Below are positions 6,797 to 16,334 of a stretch of DNA of 64,000 nt, one piece after another. How positions within the stretch are numbered: position 1 is the stretch's first letter; every line of letters starts with the position of its first letter. A model generated the notes under the pieces. The model made no database searches and was not told the origin of the DNA. It was given only the letters and a program-made list of their open reading frames with translations. Origin of the DNA: JAAYRQ01 sp035647815 (GTDB lineage Bacteria > Bacillota > Syntrophomonadia > Syntrophomonadales > Syntrophomonadaceae); contig DASRMR010000047.1 in NCBI GenBank assembly GCA_035647815.1, positions 1-64,000 on the forward strand. The letters are read 5' to 3'. The translations under genes and the position numbers were made by a program.

Positions 6797-6828
6797 GGGA
6801 TTGGGCATTTTGAATACTACCCAATCCC
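6797..6828. terminator. Hairpin after leuS
   Basis: GGGATTGGG (6797-6805) pairs with CCCAATCCC (6820-6828) around a 14-nt loop. There is no T tract, so it may stabilise the leuS 3' end instead of terminating. Confidence 0.45.
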
Positions 6829-6860
6829 TCCCCCCAACAACATTATATTTATATATACAA

Positions 6861-6894
6861 AAAACACCGGATTTTATAAAATCCGGTGTTTTTA
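6861..6894. terminator. Bidirectional terminator between leuS and rsfS
   Basis: AACACCGGATTTT (6863-6875) pairs with AAAATCCGGTGTT (6878-6890); A and T tracts flank both sides, so it can stop transcription from both converging genes. Confidence 0.9.
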
Positions 6895-6918
6895 TTAAAA
6901 ATTTATTTTTTTATCTTT

Positions 6919-7275
6919 TTAGCTTTTTTCCTGATTTATCAGTACTTGTTCTGCATCACCCCATAGTTCTTCTAATCCATAAAATTCCCGTTCTTCTTGT
7001 CTGAAAACATGGACTAGTACAGAACCATAATCCAAAACTACCCATCCCCCTTGCTGCTGACCATCTCTGCGTAATGGTGAAACACCATGTTCTTCAAGTT
7101 TTGCTTCAATAGACTTTATAATATTTTGTACTTGTATAAAATTCCGTCCACTAGCGATTAAAAAGTAATCTGCTATTATAGTCTGTTCGTGAACATCTAA
7201 TACGACAATATTACTAGCTTGCTCTTCTAAGGCTGCCTCAAAAGCTATTTTTACTATCTTTTTTATATCTTCCAA
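6919..7275 (-). CDS. rsfS: Ribosomal silencing factor RsfS (Iojap family)
   Basis: RsfS binds ribosomal protein uL14 on the free 50S subunit and blocks joining with 30S in starvation. The 118 residues match the single-domain family in length. The typical core is KIAFEAALEEQASNIVVLDV, followed by IADYFLIASG and the motif GWVVLDYGSVLVHVF with REFYGLEELWGDAE near the end. It is the last gene of a leftward nadD-yqeK-rsfS operon, the order seen in many Firmicutes. A TCCTCC-type site (AGGAGGG read on the coding strand) precedes the ATG. Confidence 0.95.
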   Translation of the reverse strand: MEDIKKIVKIAFEAALEEQASNIVVLDVHEQTIIADYFLIASGRNFIQVQNIIKSIEAKLEEHGVSPLRRDGQQQGGWVVLDYGSVLVHVFRQEEREFYGLEELWGDAEQVLINQEKS

Positions 7276-7304
7276 TAAAAACCCTCCTACTGATAATTGT
7301 CATT

Positions 7305-7877
7305 TTATTCATATATTAATTTAAGAAATGTATTTCTAACTACGATTGTTTTTGAGTGTAATAACCTTTTTTCTTCTAGGCAATGTTTTATAGTAGATTC
7401 TAAGCCATATAACATAGCTGCATCTAAATCCTTAAAAGCTAGACAATGTAATCTTTCTAGGCTGGGATAATCCCTGCCTGGTTCAATCATATCAGCTAAA
7501 AAAACAATTTTATCTAACTCGCTCATATTAATAGAACCTAAAGTATGGTTTGCTATAGCATCTAAAACTTGTCTTTCCTGGATAATTCCTTCCTTTTCTA
7601 ATAAAAATGCACCTACTTTACCGTGCAAAATATCCGGAATTAAATGCTCAATTTCATCTTCGATTAGATCATTTTGTACTGCTATTTCTAAAAGCTTAGA
7701 AGCTGCTAAACCTTTAGCATAATCATGAAGCAATCCGGTTATGTATGCCATTTCTTCATCGATTCCAAATTGTCCTGCTAATTTTTTAGCCACATCAGCC
7801 ACATTACACGAGTGTATAACTCTTTGGGGCGATAATTTGGATTTTATAATCTGGTGAGCCTCATAACTTTTTATCAT
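7305..7877 (-). CDS. yqeK: YqeK-type HD-domain nucleotide hydrolase
   Basis: YqeK proteins are HD-superfamily hydrolases; characterised members cleave diadenosine tetraphosphate symmetrically to ADP. The metal-binding signature is visible as H-S-C-N-V near the N-terminus, GLLHDYAKG (HD doublet), an HG pair in PDILHGKVGAF and IANHTLGS, then FLADMIEPGRDYPS. I chose the ATG at 7877 (190 residues), because GGAGA lies 6 nt upstream; a longer frame back to 7934 has no such support. Its start overlaps the nadD 3' end by 17 nt, showing translational coupling within the NAD-linked operon. Confidence 0.9.
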   Translation of the reverse strand: MIKSYEAHQIIKSKLSPQRVIHSCNVADVAKKLAGQFGIDEEMAYITGLLHDYAKGLAASKLLEIAVQNDLIEDEIEHLIPDILHGKVGAFLLEKEGIIQERQVLDAIANHTLGSINMSELDKIVFLADMIEPGRDYPSLERLHCLAFKDLDAAMLYGLESTIKHCLEEKRLLHSKTIVVRNTFLKLIYE

Positions 7878-8490
7878 CTGATTCTCCATATATATTATTA
7901 TCTTTAATATACTTTTCGATTGATTCAGGAACAAGGTATTTTATAGACTTATTTTCCCTTACCCTTTGACGCAGCACCCTAGATGATATCTCTAACTCCG
8001 GTATCTCTATAAATGTTGTTTTATCCCAAACTCTCTGGGGCAATTTGTCATAAAATACATGATTATCTTCCATAACATAGCCGGGCCTAGTAGCGACTAT
8101 AAGTTTACACAAATCGATTAATTCTTCTACATCTTTCCAAGTATCTAAGTAAAACAATGAATCTATTCCCATAATAAAAAACAATTCAGTTTGCGGATAA
8201 AGTCTTTTAAAATACTTAATAGTGTCAATAGTATAAGATTTTCCACTTCTTTGCATCTCGAAATCCGAAATTACAAAATCTTCATTTCCTCGTAGTGCAA
8301 GTTCCACCATTTTAAAACGGTAACTCTTGTCTAATACCTCGTCAAAGTCCTTATGAGGGGGATTAGCAGCTGGTACAAATATAACAAAATCTAAGCCTAA
8401 TTCATCTTTAGCCCATTCGGCAACAACTAAATGCGCGCAATGTATAGGGTCAAAAGTTCCACCGATAATCCCCACTTTATTTACTGTCAA
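7861..8490 (-). CDS. nadD: Nicotinate-nucleotide adenylyltransferase
   Basis: NadD joins ATP and nicotinate mononucleotide to form deamido-NAD in NAD synthesis. The nucleotidyltransferase signature GGTFDPIHCAHL is at the N-terminus, PPHKDFDE near residue 45, and the second signature SSRVLRQRVRENKSIKYLVP near the C-terminus (ISSTxxR type). The likely start is the TTG at 8490 with AGGTGA 5 nt upstream; a GTG at 8499 overlaps that ribosome site and is unlikely. The resulting 209 residues suit the family. It heads the leftward nadD-yqeK-rsfS operon. Confidence 0.95.
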   Translation of the reverse strand: MTVNKVGIIGGTFDPIHCAHLVVAEWAKDELGLDFVIFVPAANPPHKDFDEVLDKSYRFKMVELALRGNEDFVISDFEMQRSGKSYTIDTIKYFKRLYPQTELFFIMGIDSLFYLDTWKDVEELIDLCKLIVATRPGYVMEDNHVFYDKLPQRVWDKTTFIEIPELEISSRVLRQRVRENKSIKYLVPESIEKYIKDNNIYGESDDKKL

Positions 8491-8682
8491 AAAAATCACC
8501 TATTTAATAATTATTATTTAGGGAGGAATAATCTGAAGTCTCTTCCCCATATAGTCTTGAGGTAAATAATAACTTATTCACCTAGTAAAATGCAAATATC
8601 TATTAAACTTATACTTCCCCCCTATCCACTATGTGATAAAAACCCTATAATATAAAAAGGATTGAATAGGAGGAAAAGATCT

Positions 8683-9303
8683 ATGCCCAAAGAAATATTA
8701 ATAACTTTTCATAATAAAGGTTTAAGAAGTTACATAGAAGTTGACTTATGTGCCCAGTGTCCTCGTCAAGATGATAAAGGTTGTTGTGGTTTTTATTCTC
8801 CTATTTTCTACCCTACTGATTTTGCTTATTTATTGACTGTCAAGCCTGAACTAGTTGAACATATTCTTAGTTTACCTGATATTACTATATTAGATTCATC
8901 AGTAACAGTTAATAACAAGATTGATGGAGATAGCTATAAATGTCACTTTCACACTAATGACCAAGGTTGTTCTTTAGATCAATCTTGGCGAGAATCTATC
9001 TGTCGCCACTTTGTTTGTCCCGGCATTAATTGGGTAGAAGAAGAGACTATGTCCCATTGGCAACAATTCTTCGACCAATTATCCGAATATGAAATTAACC
9101 TTAATAACACTATAGCTGACAAGTTAAAAACTGAAAGTTTAAGCTTAAGAAACATCGAAACTAGAGAGTTATATTTTAAACAGCTCATGGTTTTCTTTCG
9201 GGAGGAAAGCGAAAACCCGCCTAATTTCTTCGGTAAATACCCGGAAAAGGAAACTTTGAAATTACATAGAGTTCTTACCTTTGGTAGTGAATGGCCACTT
9301 TAA
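8683..9303 (+). CDS. Cysteine-rich YkgJ-like protein of unknown function
   Basis: A 206-residue soluble protein. Its N-terminal half carries a dense cysteine pattern: CAQC at about 27-30, CC at about 37-38, then a C-x-F-H near 87, C near 96, C near 107 and C near 112 (SICRHFVC). This spacing resembles the CxxC-type metal-binding YkgJ family, proposed to bind zinc or iron, but the match is by eye. The C-terminal half is helical and charged without motifs. The ATG at 8683 has AGGAGG 9 nt upstream; a longer TTG start at 8662 would overlap that site. It is followed 24 nt later by a cysteine-synthase-like gene, likely in one operon, which may hint at a link with sulfur or metal metabolism. Confidence 0.7.
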   Translation: MPKEILITFHNKGLRSYIEVDLCAQCPRQDDKGCCGFYSPIFYPTDFAYLLTVKPELVEHILSLPDITILDSSVTVNNKIDGDSYKCHFHTNDQGCSLDQSWRESICRHFVCPGINWVEEETMSHWQQFFDQLSEYEINLNNTIADKLKTESLSLRNIETRELYFKQLMVFFREESENPPNFFGKYPEKETLKLHRVLTFGSEWPL

Positions 9304-9327
9304 TAAAATCTTAGAGGAGGTTCAAAC

Positions 9328-10362
9328 ATGAATTGGGATAATAATAAATATATTTACAATAATGTTTTAGAAGCAATAGGTAGGACACCTATGATTAGAC
9401 TTAATCAAATAGGAGCCGATCTCAATGCCGATATCTGTATTAAACTAGAATATTCTAATCCTAGTGGAAGTCTGAAAGATAGGGTTGTTAATACTATCGT
9501 AACTAAAGCAGAAGCTCGGGGTGAACTAAAGCCTGGAATGATACTCTTAGAAGGTACTACAGGTAATACTGGTATCGCTACCGCCATGGTAGGTGCTGCT
9601 AAAGGATACCGAGTTATAATAGTAATGCCCGAAGGAATGAGTGAAGAACGCAAGAAAACTATATATGCTTATGGAGCAGAACTAATATTAACCCCTGGTG
9701 CTGAAACAGATGTTGACTTAGTTTTAGAAGAAGTCACTAGAATTAAAGAAAAATATGGGGATCAAGTATTTGAAATCGGACAATTTTATAGAAATGACAA
9801 TTTAATTGCTCACTTAGACAATACTGCCCCTGAAATATGGGAGCAAACTGCAGGAAATATTGATGTTTTTGTTATGTGTCAAGGTACAGGTGGAACTATT
9901 ACCGGAACTGCTAAATATTTAAAAGAGAAAAATCCTAATATAAAAATATATGTATCCGAACCGGAAGATTCCCCTATTTTAGCTTATGGTAAAATAGGCC
10001 AACATAAAGTCCAAGGTATAGCTGATGGACTAATTCCAGAAATACTAGATTTGCAATATGTCGATGGAATTGTTCTAGTAAGTTCTGCCGACTCTATACG
10101 AATGGCACAAGAAATCGCCCAAAAAGAAGGTATCTTTTGCGGTATTTCCTCTGGATGTAATGTAGCAGCAGCTAGAAAAATAGCTCTTAAATATCCGGAA
10201 ACCAAATGTATCGTAACCATGGTCAATGATAATGGTTTACGCTATTTATCTACTGAACTTTGCAGCAGCCCCACTGATAGGCAATTATTAGCTAGAGAAT
10301 ATAACTTAAGTAAGGAAGAACTAGAAAAACTAGCCAAATATAAATTCGAAATCATTAAATAA
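9328..10362 (+). CDS. Cysteine synthase family PLP enzyme
   Basis: A fold-type II PLP enzyme of the O-acetylserine sulfhydrylase / cystathionine beta-synthase group. Lys50 in SNPSGSLKDR is the Schiff-base lysine; TTGNTGIATA (about 76-85) is the substrate carboxylate loop; GTGGTITG (about 190) binds the PLP phosphate; GISSGCNVAAA (about 272) holds the pyridine-nitrogen serine. It starts behind GAGGAGG. At 344 residues it is slightly longer than CysK (about 310), with a C-terminal charged extension (SKEELEKLAKYKFEIIK). It could be CysK, CysM or a beta-synthase; no CBS domain is present. It follows the cysteine-rich gene in the same direction. Confidence 0.88.
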   Translation: MNWDNNKYIYNNVLEAIGRTPMIRLNQIGADLNADICIKLEYSNPSGSLKDRVVNTIVTKAEARGELKPGMILLEGTTGNTGIATAMVGAAKGYRVIIVMPEGMSEERKKTIYAYGAELILTPGAETDVDLVLEEVTRIKEKYGDQVFEIGQFYRNDNLIAHLDNTAPEIWEQTAGNIDVFVMCQGTGGTITGTAKYLKEKNPNIKIYVSEPEDSPILAYGKIGQHKVQGIADGLIPEILDLQYVDGIVLVSSADSIRMAQEIAQKEGIFCGISSGCNVAAARKIALKYPETKCIVTMVNDNGLRYLSTELCSSPTDRQLLAREYNLSKEELEKLAKYKFEIIK

Positions 10363-10407
10363 ATTCGTTTGTAACTTAGAATATCTAATCTGGAAACACT
10401 TGATTTT

Positions 10408-11844
10408 TTATAATAAGTAATCTAAAAACCAAGCTAGCTTAGATAGGAAAAATATCATTATTTTTTTAGGTGTAGAGACATGTCCTTCCTCTACATCTTC
10501 ATTTTCTATATATGAATAATCTTTATCTACTATTAAACTATTATTTAATTCTACTTGGATTTCTTCCTTTAAATTACGAGTAAACTCTTTACTAGAAATT
10601 ACTACCATAGATTCGCTGTTTATATAACTACTTCTAGCATCGAGATTAAATGACCCTATAACACTTATAGTATCGTCAAATATATATGTTTTACTATGTA
10701 TAGAATCTGGCCCTTGATATTCATAAAGCTTGACACCATTATCTATAATATCCTTTTTATTATTAAAATATCCTGCTATACCCATAGGATTTGGGCTGGA
10801 GGACACTGAATTTGTTAACATGGTAATCTTTTCTAGATCTAAATCGTATTGACCAAATTTAGCCTTCATATTTCTAGAAGGTATGATATAGGGGCTCTGT
10901 ATAAATATAGATTCTTCAGCTCGTGAGCTTAAAAAGAGTAACTGCCTTAGACACCAAGGATCTTGATTAACCCTCCCTATAGGATTGTATACAAATTTTA
11001 CACTTTCAGTAGCCATAGTCTTCTTATACCAGTCTGTTTCTGTATTATCTTGTAGATGTTCTGCTTTAATTTCCATATATCTATGTCTTAGATTGTCATT
11101 AAATACTTCTCCCTTAGTTTTTTGCTTGCTAGTTAACTTTTTTATTGCTGGCTTAGTATATCTATGATTCCATATCCGATTATAATAATTCTCCATATCT
11201 TCTATAACACTGGCCGGGTCTTCTAAAGATTCATCTTTATAGATAATTACATCTCTATCCTTAACAAATCTATCTTGCATAACATCCTCTCTAAAATACT
11301 TATCCCCTATATTCCTGCCCCCTATTAAAGCTAATTTTTCATCAGCAATAATAATCTTGTCATGTAATCTATTATTCCAATTCCATGGTAATAAAAGCTT
11401 TAAAGGTTCATAAAGTCTCATTTTTATATTTGGATGTGATCCCAGTCCATAAAGGGCTTCTTTAAGGTTTCCTGTGAAACCATGAAAGACGCCGTCTGAT
11501 AATACCCTTACCCCTACACCTCTATCTGCTGCATCTAAAATGCTGCCTAGTAGTATTTCGGTAGACTTTCCTTCTATTAAACTATGATAGGAAATGTCTA
11601 AACTTTTTTGGGCATTTTCAATAAGATTCAGTCTAACTAATACCGCATTTTCACCTGATTCTATTAATGCCACCCTATCTTGTTTGGTTTTCTCTAAACC
11701 AAAATTATCATTTGAAAACTCTTCTATATTTTCTTTTTCTCTCGGTACTTGAATGGCAAATATTACGATGGCAAAAATAAAGATATATATTAAATAAGAT
11801 TTGAAACCTGTTACAAAGATTGCTTTTATTCTTCCTATATTCAA
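10408..11844 (-). CDS. Membrane-anchored phospholipase D family protein (ClsC/YmdC-like)
   Basis: A 478-residue protein with an N-terminal membrane helix (about 15-32) and two HKD catalytic motifs: HDKIIIAD (161-168) followed by GGRNIGDKYF, and HSKTYIFD (383-390) followed by GSFNLDARSSYINSES. This pairing is typical of the ClsC/YmdC branch, which transfers phosphatidyl groups to make cardiolipin at the membrane. A hydrophobic segment also ends the protein (FFLSKLAWFLDYLL). The gene starts only 29 nt after jetC stops and points the same way, so it is likely co-transcribed with the Wadjet operon. Either it is a lipid enzyme read through by chance, or an accessory effector; some PLD-fold proteins are nucleases. 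Confidence 0.85.
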   Translation of the reverse strand: MNIGRIKAIFVTGFKSYLIYIFIFAIVIFAIQVPREKENIEEFSNDNFGLEKTKQDRVALIESGENAVLVRLNLIENAQKSLDISYHSLIEGKSTEILLGSILDAADRGVGVRVLSDGVFHGFTGNLKEALYGLGSHPNIKMRLYEPLKLLLPWNWNNRLHDKIIIADEKLALIGGRNIGDKYFREDVMQDRFVKDRDVIIYKDESLEDPASVIEDMENYYNRIWNHRYTKPAIKKLTSKQKTKGEVFNDNLRHRYMEIKAEHLQDNTETDWYKKTMATESVKFVYNPIGRVNQDPWCLRQLLFLSSRAEESIFIQSPYIIPSRNMKAKFGQYDLDLEKITMLTNSVSSSPNPMGIAGYFNNKKDIIDNGVKLYEYQGPDSIHSKTYIFDDTISVIGSFNLDARSSYINSESMVVISSKEFTRNLKEEIQVELNNSLIVDKDYSYIENEDVEEGHVSTPKKIMIFFLSKLAWFLDYLL

Positions 11845-11873
11845 ATTTAATTACCACTTTCTTTTTTAATTAA

Positions 11874-14800
11874 TCAGTTTTCAAAATTATCACTAACTTT
11901 TATTACCCTACCGCCATGTATAATTTTGCCTTTTTCAATCTTCAACTCCCAAAATATCGGGAACCTTTCACTAATCTCAACTTTAATGATCTCAGGGGCG
12001 GCAAAACAAATTAATTGAAAATTAAGCTTGTCAGCTATTTCAAATATAGGGTCTAAAACATGCTTTGTCGATGCCTGCCCGAATGGATTATCCAAAATCA
12101 ATACTGTAGAAGGATTCTCATTGCCAATATGTTTCTTTTTAAAACTCATCAACATCATGATTACAAAAGTATTAACCGATAAAGTTTGCCCACCTGATCC
12201 TTCCGGTAAATATCCTTCACCTTTATTAATAGCTTCCCAAGTAGTATAATACTCGTCTCTAGCCCTAGCATATCGAAATTCATTGTTTTCAGACATCTTG
12301 TAAACCAACAAAGTCGGGTATCTGCCTTGTAGGGCTTTAGAAAATATAGTTTTATCTCCCATCAACTCTTTTAATTCATACTCTGCTAAATTGAAAATAT
12401 CCTGTTTGCTTTCTATAACTTTGGATATGGCCTGGACAAAATATTCATTCAGTAAATAAGTGATATCAATTTCTTCCTGCGGCAATCTCTCTGTTCCTTT
12501 TAGTTTTACTAAAGGAAATGCGTATCCTTGTTCATTAATATAATTCATACTCGCCACCATATCTTTTAAGGCTTCCACCATTCTTAATACATGAATAGAT
12601 GCTCGATGTGTCCATTGCTGCATGACTTCTTCAGCTTTTTCTTTATCTCTAGTCAATCTGTTGAGCTCTTGCTGAAAATGATTTTCCATGCTTTTAAATG
12701 AAATAAGATTGCTCTTGAAATTAGATATCTGAGCTTCTTTAATGGTAGTAATAATTTTCTGTCTTAGTCGGTCTTCTTCCAGTGAAAATTCTATCTTTTT
12801 TATAAACCTAGACCTATAAATTTCCCCTTCATTTTGGGTCTTGTTTATATCTTCCAGGCTCTTAGTATATTTTCTAAGCCATTCATCTACCACCAAATCA
12901 GGAGTTTGCTGAATTCTCTCTTTTATAAGCTCATCCATTTTACCTTGATTTACATTTAATGAATAACTATTTTTAATTTTGCTTATATTTATCTCTAGTT
13001 TTATTTCTTTGTCTTTATTTGCTTGGAATGTCTTTATACACAAGTCTGCATACCTTTGATTAGATTGAATATCACGCTCTACCAAATCTATTTCACTGTT
13101 AATATCTTCGAACTCTATTACTACTACAGGCTTCTGGTGTTCCTTTAGAATTTGTACTTCTATATTGCCCAATTGTTCCTTTTTGGAACTTATGCCTCCC
13201 ATAGTTCTATCGTAAGCTGACTTAGTATTATCATTTTCCTCTTGAAGTTTTTGAATCATTTTTGTAAACTTATCAATTCTAATTTGGATTTCATCAATCG
13301 GTAGTTCCAGATAAGGATATTCAAGCCAATCAGCACTTATTTTTCCTAGTTGATTTATATGAGTTTCAGCTTTTTCTTTTAAATTTTTAATTTCCGTATC
13401 GACCACAGCAATACTACTATTTTTACTAGCTATATCAGCTTCTAAGGCTTTCCGGGTATGAACTAGACCTAATAATTTATCTGCCACTACTATTAAATTG
13501 GGAATATTCTTATTCAGATAATTATCTTGTACTGTAGCAGAATATATAGCCTTAGCAAAAACTTCCTTAACCTTCTGGACAATGTTTTTTATATTGACTT
13601 TCCATTCCAGATAAGACTTATCAATTATGTTTTGGTCCTTTATTAAGTTTTCTATATTATCTTCTATAAGGGAAATATCTTGTTCAAACTGCTTTTGCTC
13701 TTTTTTTACCTTTTCTATATTTATTCTGTCCTGCTCAACTTCACTCAGTCTTTCTATATACACTTCTATTTGCTTAATGTCATCATTAATCTGCATTAAT
13801 TGATCATTACTTGCTTTTAAATCTACTTCTGCTTGGTTTAGTAGGTTTTTAATAGCTAGTTTTTCTTCTTTTTTACTTCTGATTTCGTCTGCAAGTTGAA
13901 TAATTTCATGCTTTTCCTCTTTTAATTTTTGATTCAAAACTGCTGCAGTATCAGTTTTAGCAATTAATCTTAATTCTCCTTTGAGATCTTCTATATCTTG
14001 CAGGTCATCCTTAATATCACTTTCTACTTGTGATAAGGCTGCCAAGTTATTTTCTATGTTTTCTTTCCACATTATATATGCATTATTATTTACTAATTCT
14101 ATGGCTTTTCCAGTTATGCTTTTAAATGTCCCATTCTCTTCCGACTCCATAGCAGAGCGAATGTATATAGGTACCATATTATTTAAAAAGAGGTCAGATT
14201 TGATATTCTTATCAATTGTTTCCCAATCCCTATCACTTTTTATTACTACTGAATATAAAAATCCAGGATGCTGACGCAAAATATTATCTTTTTCTCCATC
14301 ATCAAGATTTTGCAAATATTCAGAACCAGTTTCTACATAAATTCCCAGACGAATTATTTCTTGTTTTATCAATACCACATCTTTATTAGGAATGAAATAA
14401 TCTTCTTGGTTCAGTAATTGGTCAATACTTTTTTCCCATATAGTCTTTTGCGCTTCCTCCAAATTCTTCTTTTTAAATTTGTCTAATTCTTCTATGCTTT
14501 CTAGCTTTCCTGCAAACCAATCATGATTTAACAAAGTGCCTTCATAATTTTCCAGAAGTTGCTTGGTAACTTTTCTAGCCAGAATTAATTCATTCTTTTC
14601 CTGTTCTGCGACTTTCTGCTCTAAAGAATTTACATTTCCTAATTTTTCTTCATGGCGATATTCAAGTTGGTTAATTTCTAAACCTAAGCTAGATTCTTGT
14701 TCTCGGTAAGCTATAATCTGCTTTGACAAATCGGCGTTTTTTTCTTCTAATTCTATTTTTTCTTTTATTAAATCTTCTAAAATTCTTTCCGGGTAAAATA

Positions 14801-16334
14801 GACTTAAGGGGTCATAAGCTGCTTCCCCTAATTTAATGCGTTGTTTAGCTAATTCATCTTCCTTTATTTCAAACTTAATAAGCTCGTTTTGTAAAGCCTT
14901 TACTCGGCTTTCATGCTTCTTTTTAAGCTTGTTATTATTTTTCATCTCCTGGCTAAGATAATTAATATATCCGTAGTATTGTTCTTCCTGACTTTGCCAA
15001 TAACTTTGAATCTGTTGCCATTCTAGCTCGATTTCATCATCAAGTTGGGCAGCTTTTAATTGGATATCGGCAATATCTAATACCTCGATTAACCTTTGTT
15101 TTTCTTCATTTTTTCTAGTAATTTGCTCTTCAGTTTTCTTCTTTTCAAAAAGCATTTCATTGATTTTGTATAACTTCTTTTCTGCCTGTTTTTCCTCGAT
15201 CTCTCTTGATTTATCTATTATTATCCCTTCTAATTTTAGACTTTTTTCTATTTCAGCATCTAATGCCATTTTCTCTTTATTATAGTTAAGGTTGTCCTTT
15301 TTAAAGGCTAAATCTTTTCTTTCATTTTCTGTCTTTTTTACTTCCTGCCCCCATTTCTCTGTTTCTTGGGTAACCCGGGTCTCTTCTTCCTTTAGAATAA
15401 AATAGATATCATTGCCTTCGTCAATACAACGCTCCCTCATATCCCAAAACCTAGAACCACTATCTGCATTTTCAATTAGAGGCTTAATTTCTTCTAAAAG
15501 CCCTTTATAATCGCCTTCTCGTTTAATTAATACTGGCAAATCCTTAGTAATAGAAATATTGCTCTTAAACATCTCAATAAGGCTGTTTTCTTCCTCATAA
15601 GTATTACTTCTGATATTTTCACTAATCACTGGAATAATAATCTCATCAAAAATAGATTTATTATCACTTGCCCCACTAAAAAACTCTCCTACCCCACCTT
15701 CTGATTTGTTCATCTTTTTCAGATTAATCCATTCACTTCTATATATTCCCCGGCTTTCCAGATAAGTATAATAGGGTCCATCTTTTCTTCTAACACTAGA
15801 TTGACTATATTTAGTAAAGTATTGTTTGTATTCATCGATAAAATCTTCTAGTATGTCAGCATCTACAGCGCTACTTGTAGATTCATCATAAAGAGGCAAG
15901 TTTTCTACTGAAAAAAAGCCTTCATTTTCATGTTCATGGGTATATAGAAAGTATGATAGCCCAGTTTTCTCTTCTTCATTGCCAATATTCTTGAGTATTG
16001 CCTTCACTGCTATACCTGTTATCAGCCTTTTTTCCGGAATTGTATCTAATATCCATTCTAAAACTACATGGAAAGTAAAAGGGTGTAAATTATTCCTCTT
16101 ATCATAGAACATAGATATAACTTTATTACCATTATTTTTCCCCCATTTTGTTTCTGGTAATAAAAGCTGGAAAATAAGCTGCATCATTACTCCTTTACCC
16201 CCACCATTCATTAAAGTGAAAAGCGTATGATCTGCTTGTCCGTCTTTAGTTAAATCAAAAATAGAGTTCTCATGTTCTTTAGTCAAACCCTCATATTGGC
16301 AACCAGTCAATCTAATCTTCGCTAGTTTCGGCAT
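11874..16334 (-). CDS. jetC: Wadjet JetC: SMC/MukB-like ATPase
   Basis: JetC is the DNA-loop-extruding SMC subunit of Wadjet, which recognises and, with JetD, cuts small circular plasmids. The 1486 residues have the SMC layout: an N-terminal ATPase half with Walker A LMNGGGKG (41-48), two very long coiled-coil arms (about 300-700 and 760-1270) around a hinge region, and a C-terminal half with signature EGSGGQTLSV (1378-1387) and Walker B VLILDNPFG (1411-1419). Two details depart from textbook SMC proteins: Walker A ends KG and not K-S/T, and Asn follows the Walker B Asp where Glu is usual. The start at 16334 overlaps jetB by 23 nt. It ends a jetD-jetA-jetB-jetC leftward operon. Confidence 0.9.
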   Translation of the reverse strand: MPKLAKIRLTGCQYEGLTKEHENSIFDLTKDGQADHTLFTLMNGGGKGVMMQLIFQLLLPETKWGKNNGNKVISMFYDKRNNLHPFTFHVVLEWILDTIPEKRLITGIAVKAILKNIGNEEEKTGLSYFLYTHEHENEGFFSVENLPLYDESTSSAVDADILEDFIDEYKQYFTKYSQSSVRRKDGPYYTYLESRGIYRSEWINLKKMNKSEGGVGEFFSGASDNKSIFDEIIIPVISENIRSNTYEEENSLIEMFKSNISITKDLPVLIKREGDYKGLLEEIKPLIENADSGSRFWDMRERCIDEGNDIYFILKEEETRVTQETEKWGQEVKKTENERKDLAFKKDNLNYNKEKMALDAEIEKSLKLEGIIIDKSREIEEKQAEKKLYKINEMLFEKKKTEEQITRKNEEKQRLIEVLDIADIQLKAAQLDDEIELEWQQIQSYWQSQEEQYYGYINYLSQEMKNNNKLKKKHESRVKALQNELIKFEIKEDELAKQRIKLGEAAYDPLSLFYPERILEDLIKEKIELEEKNADLSKQIIAYREQESSLGLEINQLEYRHEEKLGNVNSLEQKVAEQEKNELILARKVTKQLLENYEGTLLNHDWFAGKLESIEELDKFKKKNLEEAQKTIWEKSIDQLLNQEDYFIPNKDVVLIKQEIIRLGIYVETGSEYLQNLDDGEKDNILRQHPGFLYSVVIKSDRDWETIDKNIKSDLFLNNMVPIYIRSAMESEENGTFKSITGKAIELVNNNAYIMWKENIENNLAALSQVESDIKDDLQDIEDLKGELRLIAKTDTAAVLNQKLKEEKHEIIQLADEIRSKKEEKLAIKNLLNQAEVDLKASNDQLMQINDDIKQIEVYIERLSEVEQDRINIEKVKKEQKQFEQDISLIEDNIENLIKDQNIIDKSYLEWKVNIKNIVQKVKEVFAKAIYSATVQDNYLNKNIPNLIVVADKLLGLVHTRKALEADIASKNSSIAVVDTEIKNLKEKAETHINQLGKISADWLEYPYLELPIDEIQIRIDKFTKMIQKLQEENDNTKSAYDRTMGGISSKKEQLGNIEVQILKEHQKPVVVIEFEDINSEIDLVERDIQSNQRYADLCIKTFQANKDKEIKLEINISKIKNSYSLNVNQGKMDELIKERIQQTPDLVVDEWLRKYTKSLEDINKTQNEGEIYRSRFIKKIEFSLEEDRLRQKIITTIKEAQISNFKSNLISFKSMENHFQQELNRLTRDKEKAEEVMQQWTHRASIHVLRMVEALKDMVASMNYINEQGYAFPLVKLKGTERLPQEEIDITYLLNEYFVQAISKVIESKQDIFNLAEYELKELMGDKTIFSKALQGRYPTLLVYKMSENNEFRYARARDEYYTTWEAINKGEGYLPEGSGGQTLSVNTFVIMMLMSFKKKHIGNENPSTVLILDNPFGQASTKHVLDPIFEIADKLNFQLICFAAPEIIKVEISERFPIFWELKIEKGKIIHGGRVIKVSDNFEN

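Noticed and set aside
8491..8499. GTG start of nadD at 8499
   Set aside because: This codon lies within the AGGTGA ribosome site that serves the TTG at 8490.
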